64,000 bases of DNA, taken from NCBI GenBank assembly GCA_029747015.1, contig JAKOGI010000057.1, positions 1,445,001-1,509,000 of the forward strand, read 5' to 3'. The notes under the pieces are model-generated. The model searched no databases, was not told the origin of the DNA, and saw only the letters and a list, made by a program, of their open reading frames with translations. The DNA comes from Carnegiea gigantea. Taxonomy: Eukaryota; Streptophyta; Magnoliopsida; Caryophyllales; Cactaceae. Position numbers and translations under genes: made by a program. Shown here piece after piece: positions 43,981 to 60,717 of this stretch. Each line of letters starts with the position of its first letter. Position 1 is the first letter of the stretch.

Positions 43981-44508
43981 GTTATATATATGTAGTTTTG
44001 GTATAGAGTTTTTGGAGTGATGAGATAGTAAAGAATAGGCTAATGAAATGGCGAGCGACTGGGATCGTCATTCCTTTGTGTGCCTCCCCCAAAAAAAAGG
44101 GGAATCCCCGGATTGTAAATCCAAGCAACGCTCAAGTCAGTTTCTCGAATAAGAAAGGGAAAAGACAACCGAGAAAAGGAAGAATAAAGATCTCGTCTTT
44201 TTAGGAAAGATTTGATCTTTCCACCAAAAAGGGAAGCCCTAACGTATATGATGTTAGAGCCTAAATTTGTGTGAAGAATTGAATGCCTTTCTTAGGTTGG
44301 GCAGGTGAGTATTGATAGGTAACTATGTCCGAGGGGTAAAAGGGTAATTTTACATACTGTTGGGCATGGATAAGCGATTATGTGACTCGGTTTGTCCTTT
44401 TTTCGTGGCACATAAAGTTTTGGGGCCTCCTGCCCTCATGCCACCTATTTGAGCCAATCCGTTAGCTGACGTGGCACTGATGTAGCCAATTGAGATGTAC
44501 CCGAATCG

Positions 44509-44510
<2 letters not shown>

Positions 44511-44554
<44 letters not shown>

Positions 44555-44563
44555 CATACATAC

Positions 44564-44611
<48 letters not shown>

Positions 44612-44636
44612 TTATGTATATATATGCGTGTATATA

Positions 44637-44671
<35 letters not shown>

Positions 44672-44672
44672 C
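44511..44672. repeat. Compound TA/CA/TG/TA microsatellite
   Basis: Alternating blocks (TA)n, (CA)n, (TA)n, (TG)n and (TA)n cover about 160 bp. The CA and TG blocks are complementary and could form a hairpin. Long open frames on both strands here are artefacts of the repeat. Confidence 0.85.
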
Positions 44673-44872
44673 CTGCTTTTGCATCTGTTTTCCAGTAATC
44701 TTGAAAATAATTAATTGACCTATTTTCGCATTTCCTCCTTGATTGGTTGGGCAAAAGGATGGGCAATTGGCATCGTGCCCTAACCTCCATTTAAGAGGAT
44801 CTAGCCAGCTTAACATATGTGATTGATTGGTTTGTGTGTGGGGGACGATTGCCACAGATAACTTTCATACTT

Positions 44873-44977
44873 TTTTTGTTGGATTAAAATGAGCCACGAA
44901 AGTAGTACAATACAATGGGGGGAGGGAGAATCAAACCTAAAACCTTTAACTGCTTGGCTAAGATCTCATCAGTAGAC
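44873..44977 (-). mobile_element. Short SINE with 13-bp target duplication
   Basis: On the minus strand the element shows a Pol III A-box-like TTAGCCAAGCAGTTAAAGG and a B-box-like GGTTTGATTCTC, then a short tail with an A run. It is flanked by AACTTTCATACTT (44860-44872) and AACTTCCATACTT (44978-44990), differing at one base. Length and boxes resemble tRNA-derived plant SINEs of the Au type. Confidence 0.8.
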
Positions 44978-45700
44978 AACTTCCATACTTAGTAGTAGCA
45001 GATTGTTCCATGAAGTCACAACCTGAATATTAAAAGAAGTCTTTCCTCGACTTTATTAGTGTCATCCAATCAATTATATTTCACGTAATCCTCTTTGAAA
45101 AAGTTAAAAAGGAGGACTACTTCAATTTTTATTCTTGTCAATCAAAAATAAGAATGGTTCATTTATATACTCTTAACTTGCATTAGTTGTCCAAAAATAA
45201 AAAGATCCAGGATTGTGTTTACCCTCAAATGTATTTACCTTGATTCCCAATATAAGTGCCCTCTCTATCTCAACTTTCTCATAGATGTCTATAGCACGAT
45301 TGAGATGGCAACCTATTAACAACTCACAAATGGAGGATGACCTATTAATCTTTATTAGATACGTGAACCCATTTGAACCTACAATATTATCTCTACAAGC
45401 AAGCCAAATTTATACAACTAATATCAACGAGATAAAGACAAATTGCACATACATTCTCATTCTCAAAACACACTAAACATACCCACATTATCCGTGCCAA
45501 ATTCCCAACAAAAATTTTAAGCCCAAAGGCTTAGAAATACAATCGTATACAGCGGAAATTAGGGTTTTACATTTCTATTGTTACACAATTGTTCCCCTTC
45601 TCTTCTGTCCAACAATTCTGTAAATCAAACAGTGAAATGACCAACATGATCAATCTTTGTGGTAGAAGAAAGGTAATCACAAAAAATTTGGCCCAATTAA

Positions 45701-46130
45701 GACCTATTCTTTTCGTGGAAAAGGAGCGGTTATGAAATGGGAAGCAATGGGAAGGATGGGGAAGGAATAGAAAATATAGGAGAAGAATGGAATGGAAAGA
45801 TATGGAATGGGAAAGAATGGTATTGGATGGTATAGAATAGGAAGGATAAGGAGGGAATGTGAAATTCTTTTTTAGAGAGAGTAAAAAGGATGCAAAGGAA
45901 TGTAAATGAATGGTATGGAATGATGTGGAATGGAGAAATCTTTTTTAGAGAGAGTGAAAAGAATAGTAAGAAATGAAAAAGAATGCCATTATGAAATTGA
46001 AAATAATGATAAGGAATGAGATTCTTCTCGAATAAATGGAAAAAGAATATTAAGGAATGAAAATAAGTGGAATATAATGAAAAGGGATGGAACTTGGGAG
46101 CCCTCCATTTACCAACGAAAGAACAGGCGC
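45701..46130. mobile_element. MITE with TAA target duplication and GGAATG-rich body
   Basis: The ends are GACCTATTCTTTTCG and, in reverse complement, GCGCCTGTTCTTTCG, with one small indel between them. TAA flanks both sides (45698-45700 and 46131-46133). Most of the body (45730-46090) is an irregular array of GGAATG, GGAAGAATG and similar units, purine-rich on the plus strand. The termini resemble those of the element at 21858. Confidence 0.75.
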
Positions 46131-47727
46131 TAACAAGGGAAGAGCTTGCAATGTTTGTCGCAGTGCCTTGGATCTAGGTCCATCTTTTCTGGAGGCTTTA
46201 CTTCCATCACTGCTTGCAAGAGGAGGGAGAGATGGGTATAAGGAAAAGTAGGAATGGAAAAGAGGGATAACAATTCAACAGTAATTGATCGAATTTGATT
46301 ACATGGAAGTTCAAACCAGCATCACCTTCTTCTTTGTAGCCACAGCTAGTGACAATCCTAGTGTCACAACTACCCCAATATGCTCCATTCATCAATCCTA
46401 AACCTTTTTCCCCCCTTCGGATTGTCACATAATAGGGCGTTCATGGATCACGTATCCAAATTATTATTATTTTTTTTTAAAGTACGCTATGGAAGTCCTC
46501 AGAAAAATCTAGTTAGTTATTCTTGTTCAAGTATTTTTTTTGGGATCATTAGTAGACTTTAATGAAGCTAAATAAACGACACAATAATGAACCCAGTAGA
46601 TGACTATAAAGTTGTCAACATATTATCTCCTTTGTTTTAATTATTACTAAGCTTCATGTGTTAACATTTTCGATTAGAAAATGTCGAAGATGAATTTGAA
46701 AAAAACTGAGTATTCAAATTTTTAATTAGCTTATCAATTAGTCTCTTTTGTTTTTGTACTTTTTTTGTTTACCATGTTGCTATCATGATGTTACTTTAAA
46801 TGAAATTAAACAGTCCTTACTCTTAAGGGGGGGATGGGTAAACTGTTGTTTGGCCTTATACTACCATACAAAGTCGTAGATTTTTCATATGATAATAAAT
46901 TTGTTCCTAAAACTATTTAGGATATAATAACATGCATACTTTATTTTTTGTGTAAGAATATTACCATACTATAGGTAATAAAGCGTCAAAGTTTTGGTGC
47001 TGTATTTTTTTTAAAAAAACAGTAGTAGTATCATAAATATTAGACTCCAAACCCATAAAATGGATTTGATTTTAAGCAAAAAATCAAGGAGAAACCAATG
47101 AAGGCGGTTCAAGGTTTTCTGTTGTGTTCACATGGCAGATGCCAACTAATCCTCATATAACATGAAGTGATGTGAATTTTGGGCACAACATTGTCAGAAA
47201 GAAAATCACATTAGATATTTACCATTTATATATTTTGCAGCAAGATTTTAAAGCTTCTGTTTGTCATCTTATTGTCTGTAACTTGATTTCAGAAAATATC
47301 TGCTTGCTTGGGGTCCAATATTTGACAAGATGAAACTAAATTGTTCATGATTCATCGAAAACGGGTGTTGAGCAGGTATTGGTTGGAGCCTGCTCGGCCA
47401 TTAATATTGTCATTCAATCTACCTGCACAGAAACGTTCTTTCAAGGAAATTTTCTTCCAATATATGCTTTTTAAACCCAACAGAATGAGAAGTTAATTTT
47501 CGGACGCCTCTTCTTCACTAGTTACCCACGAGATAATTTCTGGTGCTCGTGTTGGACAATTGGACTAATAATTATATTTCAACGTTCACACAGGCGGAAT
47601 CCAAAAACCATTGAACCAATCACTCTCTTAAAACCTCCAAAGACATCTCCGAGGCACAAGGATCTGCATTTTTGCTCGGCCCTTTTCCCCAATCCCCTGA
47701 TTGTTCGCTCATTATCCTCCATCTCAA

Positions 47728-51959
<4,232 letters not shown>

Positions 51960-51990
51960 TGTCGAAATGACTGCCTTTGTGTTGATCAGG

Positions 51991-51996
51991 AATAAA
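51991..51996 (+). terminator. Candidate poly(A) signal of XBCP3
   Basis: AATAAA lies 32 bp after the XBCP3 stop codon. This is close, so a longer 3' UTR using later signals is also possible. Confidence 0.45.
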
Positions 51997-52579
51997 TCAT
52001 CTTGTATCTTCTTCAAAGCTTGTTCTCATGTATCGTAAGACAGGCAAGAGAGATGAAGCTATGCTCTTAAAATTTTAGACAGTCCATTGCTATGGTGTTA
52101 TATATGTTGTATATTTAACTTCATAGGGCAGATTTGAGTTTCACCAATTGCTTAGAGCATATTGGTGAAGCCAGATTGCAGGTTTTGGGAGAAAACGAAC
52201 TAGCGTAGTGCCGTTTTACTCGGCAGAAATTGGTATTGGTGTCTAGTACCATGTTTTTTTGTTCCTCCCTTTTTTGGTTCTTTTGGTTGATGAAATGCAA
52301 TTTTGATGTAAGAGCACTTGTGTTATGATCTTGGGGCTGTGGATCTAAGACATCCATTGTGTGGAGATTTTTGTCCTTTTTGTGGGGAACTCACCTGAGA
52401 ATAGGGAGGTTTAAATTCGTGTTAAAGAAATTATTGTATTTGATAGCTTGGGTTTATGAACTGAGTACAACTATGTAATTTGCACATGGTTTTTGGAGCT
52501 GCCATGTTAGGGAGCCGGAGGGATGAACTAATGTAATGCTTCAATTCAACTTTGTGGTCTAATAATGTCGCTGCCGTGA

Positions 52580-52789
52580 CCAAATGATCTTATATCTACT
52601 GTAGGGTGGAAGCTCACAATTGAATTGTGACAGATTGTTCTCCATCACCCTTTTCAATAGAGCTGTTACCAGATAGTCTCTTGGCCAAATGATCTTATAT
52701 CTACTGTAGGGCGGAAACTCACAATTGAATTGTGACAGATTGTTCTCCATCACCCTTTTCAATTGAGCTATTACAAGATAGTCTCTTGG
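52580..52789. repeat. 105-bp tandem duplication
   Basis: Two units, 52580-52684 and 52685-52789, differ at only a few positions. Each starts CCAAATGATCTTATATCTAC, ends GATAGTCTCTTGG and contains the palindrome CACAATTGAATTGTG. Confidence 0.9.
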
Positions 52790-54549
52790 TTTACTCGTGA
52801 TCTTTTTTTTTTTTTTTTTTTCATTTATATATTAGCATTGTATGCGCACACTTACATTTGACACTCCATATTTATACTTCAAGCCAAAGCATGCAAATTT
52901 TTTGGGAACGAACTTAAGGTTGACCAAGTGACAACTGTGGATGCCCATAACAAAGCTTATATCATGCTTTCGTGATCACATGTTTAGATAGGTCACACAG
53001 GTACTGACTACATGTTAAAAAAGTAATATGTATATGCATGCACCTTTGAATGTATGTAATATTTTGTACCACTCGTAAGCATACACGCCTTCGATAATCT
53101 TTAATGAGCTACTATGGAGTTCATTTCAAGAATTCAAGGTTAACATTGCATACAGGAATTTTGTTGAGTCCAACGGTGGCCACGCACACCTTTCAAAATG
53201 AACGCTGAAAACCGCCTGCGGTTGATACATATCGATATGAAATATGTATGTATGTGAAATCCCAACCAAGGGACCAACAGTTGCAACAGTTAGACTATTT
53301 TACGGCTTGGTTCCCTGCAGAGAAGAACCAAAGTTCCTTTTTGTTGGGGGGTGAGGGGCAAGGGGGAGACATCTTTTGTTACAATAGGTGTCTTGGGTTC
53401 ATTTGCCACACTACCACCACCAAGAGCAGATGTCGCCTAAGAAGCATCCAGGAATTCAAAATTTCAGGTGCGGACAATCTTGCCCTCGCAGTCGTACATA
53501 GCAGATGTGTCTTTGTAAGACCTATCTTTGCTTTTGATCATTGAATGATCATAACTCAGTTCAAGAATCCACAAGTATTGACAACATGAGGTCTGTTAAG
53601 CATATGGTTCTCAGCAAATATATTTTTCGTAATCCAATTTCGATACACTTTAAGCAAATATATTTTTCAGAGAAACTTCATTTTTGGGGGGGGGGGTTGG
53701 TGATGGGAGTGCATACTCCTACCGTATCTTCCAGATATCTTTATCTTACAAATGAGAAAATAGGTGATAGCCTGATTTTGCAGGTATAGATCTGCTGTTA
53801 TGTGGTGCAATCCCGCCAATTTAATGTGTTAACACAATTCAAAATTACCCCACCCTCTATCCCTCACACCCCACTAACTCTCAAACTGAAAAAAAAAAAG
53901 AAGAAAATCAGTTGCCCATTGGGGAAAACTTCCTAGTTGCACACCCACCTTTAGCAGAACTCCCCACACTGTACAATTCCAGAAACTCACATCTAAACCA
54001 CAACCCCCATCCCCTATAACTTTCACGAAAACATCAAGAAACCCTCCCCATCCTCATCCTGATCCCAACTTTTCACACCCTTAAAACTTACGGCTACGCT
54101 TTCGCCTCCTGTTCCCGTACTGCACAAACAAACAGGTACAATATCCGACATCTCATGGACATCATATTTTAAACATTAATTTAGTTCACATATTCATATT
54201 TGTCATTTCGTTCACAACGCAGATCGGGAGCATACCAACAACCCCATACACTGCCAACAAATTGCATGATCAGAACGCTTACGAGAAAGACACCACAACC
54301 AGATTTGACATAAACAGCTTTGCTCATAACACTCCAGGTTTGCATTACTTTTTCCCGTCTAATCATACTTAAAATCATTGATAATGTGCACATATTGATA
54401 CGTTACACCATTGATTGATATTACAGACTGAGAGCACAACAAAGCCATTGACTGCGAGTTAGGTTGAAATTATAGCATTGAGGATAAAGTTAAAACTACT
54501 GCTCATCACATTCTAGGTATGTCATACCTTCCCACTTCCCCCCGGCCCA

Positions 54550-56060
54550 TGTTAGGGAAAAACAGAGTTTTAATATTTACAAACCCTAAGTGCAAGGTGT
54601 ATCGTTGAGTACTTCAGGTGTCGTCCACAGGAAATTGTGTTTTCAAGTATCAGAGTTCATTCGAGCGTATCAATCTAGGCGAGATCAAAGCGAAGGAGGA
54701 AAACTAAACTACGCTAACAAACATAGAAGAAGCAGCTTGGAGTTGCGATTTGACCAATGAATGAACTAACTAACCAAGACGAGTCCTAACCTACCCAAAC
54801 TATATCACGAACTAGAGATGATCAGTTGTACCATCAAAGACCACCCAAGCTCTCTCTCAGGGGTCATTGAGCTAGTCCAATCGGTCTAACCACCTATTTT
54901 CATGGGGTTAGCCCAATTAGACCACAAAACTAGCAACCCCGGACCTAACTCGATTCCGATACTATTTTTATATCCCGAACTCGGCTATTTCTTTTCCCAC
55001 ACTAGCTAATTGACCTCACCTCTCAGCATAAGTGAATCGCCCAAAAATATGAATGAAAGTTCTCTCAAACATTTCATCGAACACTTGGCGGGCGTGAAGG
55101 AAAACTCTAAGTTCTAGGCATAGATTGGGTATGGTTAGGCCAAATACAAGATTAATTTGCCATCAAGAGTCTAATCACAATCCAAGCCAACACAATCTAC
55201 CAACTAAACATCACAAACACATGAAAACCTAAACTAACAAACAAGAACAGAACTTGAAGAACAAAACAAAAAGAATGAAATAAAACAAATCTAAACAACT
55301 AAATAACATGAATTAACAACAAAAACTAAACATATAAACTAAACAAAACAAATACAAGAATTAAACCAACAAAACATAAATAAGAACAACAATGAAATAA
55401 ATAGAGAAAGAGGGAGGAAAACTTAGTCTTGAATTGATGAAGGAACTTGAAATCCAAAGGTTGAATCGAACATTACAATCTTTAATCCTGAACTAATCCT
55501 CCTTATTAACTAAAATCTAACCTAAACTACCCTAAAAATCGCCAGAGAGACGACCAAGCAAGCCCCCGTGCAACCCCCGAACGGCCCCCTTGTAAAAACG
55601 CCCAAACGGATTTTAAATAGAAAACCACGAGACCCGGGGGCACGACCGTGCCAGGGTGGCAGGGCGTGCCTCGCGGCACGGCCCCACCATGCCACTCCTT
55701 TGCAAAACTGGCCAAAAATCGTCTTTGATCGCGAAAAATGGGGGATGGCACGGTTGTGCCACCTGGCATGGCGTGCCCATGCTACTATGGCGCGGTCGTG
55801 CCACCCCCATGCCAAATTTCTAGTTCGGCCCCCCGTGACCCTTTTTGCCAGTTTTTGCTGTTTTTCGCCGGTTTTCGCTGTTTTTCTTCGCTTTATCGCT
55901 TCTTCGCTCCGTCGCTTCTTCGCTCCATTTCACGACGTTTGCTTGATTTGATTCCTACAAAATATAAATAAAACAAGTAAAAATCCTAAAGATTAAGTTA
56001 TTATACGAGCTAAAAGTAGGTGAAAGAGACACGTAAAATGGGACAATTTATCGCCTATCA
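54550..56060 (-). repeat. 3' LTR (minus orientation) of the non-autonomous element
   Basis: This 1,511-bp LTR contains a GC-rich part (about 55560-55820) with repeated GCACG/CGTGCC motifs, then TTCGCT-rich runs. It carries about 30 bp near 55770-55800 that are absent from the other LTR. Confidence 0.92.
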
Positions 56061-56075
56061 AATACTCCCACACCT
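56061..56075 (-). other. Polypurine tract of the non-autonomous element
   Basis: On the minus strand AGGTGTGGGAGTATT abuts the 3' LTR (TGATAGG). This is the expected position of the plus-strand primer. Confidence 0.8.
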
Positions 56076-57617
56076 ATCTTTTGCTCGTCCTTGAGCAAAA
56101 CAAAAGAAAAACTAACTTAAGAACCTAACTCACTTTCGTAGGAATCACGGTTGCATTTAGCATATGCAATAAGCCCTGTAAAAGCCTTGGTTACCCCAAG
56201 TGGACGGGTAAGGTCTCGTGAGGGTTTGCAGAAGATATACCCACAAAATCTCAAAAAGGAAAAACAAAGAAAAAAGAAACAAAAATCGAAAAAATGAAAA
56301 AGACAAAACACAATACATACATCGGGGTAAACTGTATACGTTCGGATCAACCAAAACCTCCTAGTAACTCAAGTATCAGTCTATACACAAGCATTACATG
56401 CATTTCAGGATACATCATCCCAAAGAATGGCATCCAGACATCAGCTTTTTACCCAGGACGCATGAAAACATTGAATCCATCTTGGTGCCTGGTGTGCAAG
56501 TGTATCATCACCTTAAGACTTTGGCCTACTAAAATCAAACTCAATCCCACTTCACTGACACAAGCTACCTTTTTGAATGGCTAAAAACAGACTTCCCTAA
56601 TAGCAGTATTGCCTCAAAGGGTAGCACCCAGTAGCACATGCCTCAAAGGGGTATTTGTCGTTCCAAATTCTTTTCTTCCCCACTTTTTTTCTTTCCATTA
56701 TTTTTTTCATGACAAACTCTTGCCATGCCTCAAAGGGATACACCCAGTAGCACTTGAATTTGTTTGTTTTTGCTTTTGTTTTTGAAAAAAGGAGGTGCAA
56801 GTACATACAAAGGGAACTGTGCAGTAGGCAAGTGGGAGAGTTGATCACGGAAGACTAAGAATATAAGGTAATGATAATATAACAGTCAGGATTGGATTAC
56901 AAAGTTACAATGGACTGTTGGGGTTAGAACTGAGACCTAAAACGACAGACTGGGATGAATATCTGTCATGCACCTTATACATATATACGAGCTAATAGTC
57001 AAGGTACCGGAGATCAAGGTTGATCCAAATAGTACAAAACTCCCCTAAATTCAGAAGGAAAAGAAAAATTATACGAAAAAAAGAAAAATTAAAAAGTTTA
57101 CACAAAAATGAAAAATTTTCACAAAAATAAGAACAAAAGGGGAGATGACCCCTCCCCCACACCTAAATCTCACAATGTCCTCATTGGGAGCTGAGAGTCA
57201 TCACCAACCGCAAAACACACAAAAACAAGGAAAACAAAAACACACACATGTCACACAAAACTGACAAATATATACACAAGTTAACACACTCTTCTAAAAA
57301 CACAATCTCACCTAATCAACAACAAGAGCACACATATATACAAAACTAACACCACCAAAAACAAATATATACCAATCCATCAACACCACCAATCACAACA
57401 CACAAATATCCATAAGAATACAAAAACGATGATCATAGCCATCAATGGCTCAACAAATCTCAAATTTCAACCCAAAATGATCACCAACAAAAACACAATC
57501 CCAATATTTACAACTAAACAAAAAGAAAAAGAAACAAAATAAAAATAAAAAGAAGGGGGAAGAGTGAGAACGATTATACCAGGTCGGGTACTGAATGTAC
57601 CCGAACTATTCCACAAG

Positions 57618-58862
57618 TCACTCCTTGTTTCTCAAGAGGCGAGTTGTCAGCTTGGATGCAGTCAACGCTCTCAGAAGCTTGTCGTGTGCCGTTGCATGCA
57701 TCTGAAAGGGATATAAGTAAGAGAACACTAATAAAGATGTAGCAAATGGAGTTAGTTTCCTCTTAAACTTATCAAATGCCATAGAAAAATCAAAACAATG
57801 ATCAAAGAAAGTACTCCACATGATTTTTCTAGGCACGTCCTCTAGGTATGCGCAATATTGGTCCAAGGAGGGATTATACCCCCGAATGTCACCTAGGGAC
57901 TCATGAAATGGATGCAAGTGAGAGGGCGTGGTGGAAAGTAAGGGGGATGAAATGGAGGTTGATTCGAGTGGTTCGATGCAAATTGGGTCGATATGATCAA
58001 TACTAGGTGCAGCACCAACCACCGAACTGTCATCACACAACTCCTCGCAAGGAGCCTCCTCAGGATATGGCTCAACCAATATAAGTTCTTCTGACCAAAA
58101 AATTAAAACATCCTCTAGAGAACTAGCATCACCCGGAGGAGTCTCGCTCATCTCTAACCCCGTGCACTGAGCTAAAGGGAGGGAGGAAGCATGTAAGGTC
58201 AGAGCACTGACACTAGTGCCCATAGGTATGCTAGAAAAGGATGGAGCAACGAACGTCAATGGAGTCAAGGGAAGGTCAAACACTTCTCCTGGGTCGGTCA
58301 AAGGTGCATTATCAACAACATTAGACCCTAGGAGAAGGGAAGACTGACAATTATCATAGAGACGAGCCTCAAGTCTAGAGCAAGGTAGACTAGGGTCGAT
58401 CTCATGGAATAAACTTCACTCCCTCATCCTACTAGCAAAGCGTTCGTGTTGCTCATTCATTGCCCCTATCATGGCATCGAGTCTAGCATAGCATTCATTG
58501 GAAACATCATGATAGGGAGAAGAATTCACATCATAGTCAAAAGGTTGGCAAAAAGAGCACAATATATGAGGGTAAGAAGAATAGTGATGATATTGGTCCC
58601 TAGCATCATTAGATTACCATTGATGTCAAGCTAGAGACTCAAACAAATCCCACATGTCATCGACATCTAAGGAACACAAACCACCATAACACACGGACTC
58701 AAGGATGGCTCGAGTTTCATGTGTTATCCCCTCAAGCACAGTATCGCATATTTACCATTTTTCATACGTGAAATGCACATATTGAGCACGATAATCATTC
58801 AATCTAGACAAGTATTCCCAAAAAGGTTCATGCTCAAATTGAGGTAAACGAAAAATAGCCAT
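57618..58862 (-). pseudogene. Broken gag-like frame of the non-autonomous element
   Basis: The frame starts at an ATG at 58862 with MAIFRLPQFEHEPFWEYLSR, a start known from plant non-autonomous LTR elements. It meets a stop after about 36 codons. Sequence in the same family style (RAILESVCYGGLCSLDVDDM) continues beyond, with further stops up to about 58415. An uninterrupted 227-codon stretch (58301-57618) follows, acidic and Ser/Pro-rich, ending near LTASKLTTRLLRNKE. No zinc knuckle or enzymatic motif is seen. The role of the intact product is unknown. Confidence 0.7.
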
Positions 58863-58963
58863 CTTGAAATATTTTTTATTTTTTTTGAATTTTTTGAATT
58901 TTTTTTTTCAAAAAGGCTTTGTCTCGAATGCTCAAGAAAATTCCAATATCGAAAAACACCAAT

Positions 58964-58987
58964 TCCTCGGCAACGGCGCCAAAAACT
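58964..58987 (-). other. Primer-binding site (tRNA-Asp type)
   Basis: Minus-strand TTTGGCGCCGTTGCCGAGGA lies about 4 bases inside the 5' LTR boundary. It differs little from the usual plant tRNA-Asp primer complement TGGCGCCGTTGCCGGGGA. Confidence 0.88.
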
Positions 58988-60467
58988 TGTTAGGGAAAAA
59001 CATAGTTTTAACATTTATAAACCCCAAGTGCAAGGTGTATCGTTGAGTACTTGAGGTATCGTCCGTAGGCAATTGTGTTTTCAACTACCAGAGTTCATTC
59101 GAGCGTATCAATCTAGGCGAGATCAAAGGTGAAGGAGGAAAACTAAACTACGCTAACAAACATAGAAGAAGCGACTTGTAGTTGCGATTTGACCAATGAA
59201 TGAACCAACTAACCAAGACGAGTCCTAACATACCCAAACTACATCGCGAACTAGAGATGATCGATTGTACCATCAAAGACCGCCCAAGCCCTCTCTCAAG
59301 GGTCATTGAGCTAGTCTAATCGGTCTAACCACCTATTTTCATGGGGTTAGCCCAATTAGACCACAAAACTAGCAACCCCGGACCTAAATCGATTCGGATA
59401 CTATTTTCATGTCCCGAACTCGGCTATTCTCTTTTCCACACTAGCTAGTTGACCTCACCTCTCAACATAAGTCAATCGCCTAAAAATATGGATGAAAGCT
59501 CTCTCAAGCATTTCATCGAACACTTGGTGGGCGTGAAGGAAAACTCTAAGTTCTAGGAATAGATTGGGTATGGTTAGGCCAAGTACAAGATTAATTTGCC
59601 ATCAAGAGGCTAATCATAATCCAAGCCAACACAATCTACCAACTAAACATCACAAACACATGAAAACCTAAACTAACAAACAAGAACATGAACTTGAAGA
59701 ACGAAACAAACAGAACGAAACAAAACAAATCTAAATAACTAAATAATATGAATTAACAACAAAAACTAAATATATAAACTAAACAAAACAAATACAAGAA
59801 TTAAACCAACAAAACATGAATAAGAACAACAATGAAATAAATAGAGAAAGGGGGAAGAAAACTTAGTCTTGAATTGATGAAGGAACTTGAAATTTCAAAT
59901 GTTGAATCCAACATTACAATCTTCAATCCTAAACTAATCCTCCTTATTAACTAAAATCTAACTTAAACTACCCTAAAAATCGACAGAGAGACGCCCAAGC
60001 AAGCCCCCGTGCGACCCTCGAACGACCCCTTTGTAAAAACGGCCGAACGGACTTTAAATACAAAATCGTGAGACCCAGGGGCACGACCACATCGTGCCAG
60101 GGTGGCACGGGCGTGCCTCGCGGCACAACCCCACCGTGCCACTCCTCTACAAAACTGGCCGAAAATCGGCTTTGATCGCGAAAAATGGGGGATGGCATGG
60201 TCGTGCCACCTGGCATGGGGCCCCCATGCCAAATTTCTGGTTCGGCCCCCCGTGACCCTTTTTGCCAGTTTTTGCTGTTTTTCGCCGGTTTTCGCTATTT
60301 TTCTTCGCTTTGTCGCTTCTTCGCTCTATTTCGCGACGTTTGCTTGATTTGACGTTATTTTCTACAAAATATAAATAAAACAAGTAAAAATCCTAAAGAT
60401 TAAGTTATTATACGAGCTAAAAGTAGGTAAAAGAGACACGTAAAATGGGATAATTTATAGCCTATCA
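58988..60467 (-). repeat. 5' LTR (minus orientation) of the non-autonomous element
   Basis: This 1,480-bp LTR pairs with 54550-56060. On the plus strand it begins TGTTAGGGAAAAACA and ends GCCTATCA. It lacks about 30 bp present in the other copy near the GC-rich part. Confidence 0.92.
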
Positions 60468-60717
60468 GCCCACCAAACCACTTATATCTACGAAAATTAT
60501 TAAAATTACGCATGTGTTATGAAAACCAAACAACAACAATCCTGCAATAGACAAGGAGGCAGATATTCCCACACATTTTGCATAGAACAGATAATATGAA
60601 ACCTTTCAAAGCACCATACAAATGAAGTCCAAACTAACTGACTATTCTTAATGAGGAAGCATAGACATTTATAAATAAATATATATCTACATACAAAGGC
60701 ATACAAATTTATAGAAA

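Larger units (their letters stand above)
43333..47727. other. Intergenic region upstream of XBCP3
   Basis: No supported gene. The stretch contains CA/TA microsatellites (43918-43980 and 44511-44672), a SINE (44873-44977) and a MITE (45701-46130), each listed separately. The last 400 bp before 47728 presumably hold the XBCP3 promoter. Confidence 0.5.
51960..54544. other. Intergenic region downstream of XBCP3
   Basis: Contains the XBCP3 3' UTR and a 105-bp tandem duplication (52580-52789), listed separately. The rest is AT-rich or homopolymer-rich, with no recognisable domain on either strand. Confidence 0.5.
54550..60467 (-). mobile_element. Non-autonomous LTR retrotransposon with tRNA-Asp-type primer site
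   Basis: The 5,918-bp element is flanked by the 5-bp duplication GCCCA (54545-54549 and 60468-60472). Its LTRs (54550-56060 and 58988-60467) begin TG and end CA and are nearly identical by eye. The internal part is only 2.9 kb. Read on the minus strand, TTTGGCGCCGTTGCCGAGGA follows the 5' LTR, a primer site matching plant tRNA-Asp and typical of Gypsy elements. AGGTGTGGGAGTATT, a purine tract, precedes the 3' LTR. Only a broken gag-like frame is present; no protease, reverse transcriptase or integrase is seen. It fits a LARD-like element mobilised by a Gypsy partner. Confidence 0.95.

Noticed and set aside
44350..44855. Long open frames on both strands (up to 146 codons) rich in Tyr-Ile and Thr-His
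   Set aside because: They are produced by the TA/CA/TG microsatellite, which has no stops in several frames. There is no real protein signal.
55522..55971. Open frames of 65-127 codons on both strands near 55.5-56.0 kb, repeated near 60.0-60.4 kb
   Set aside because: They fall in the GC-rich part of the two LTRs of the non-autonomous element and differ between LTR copies by indels. They are not genes.
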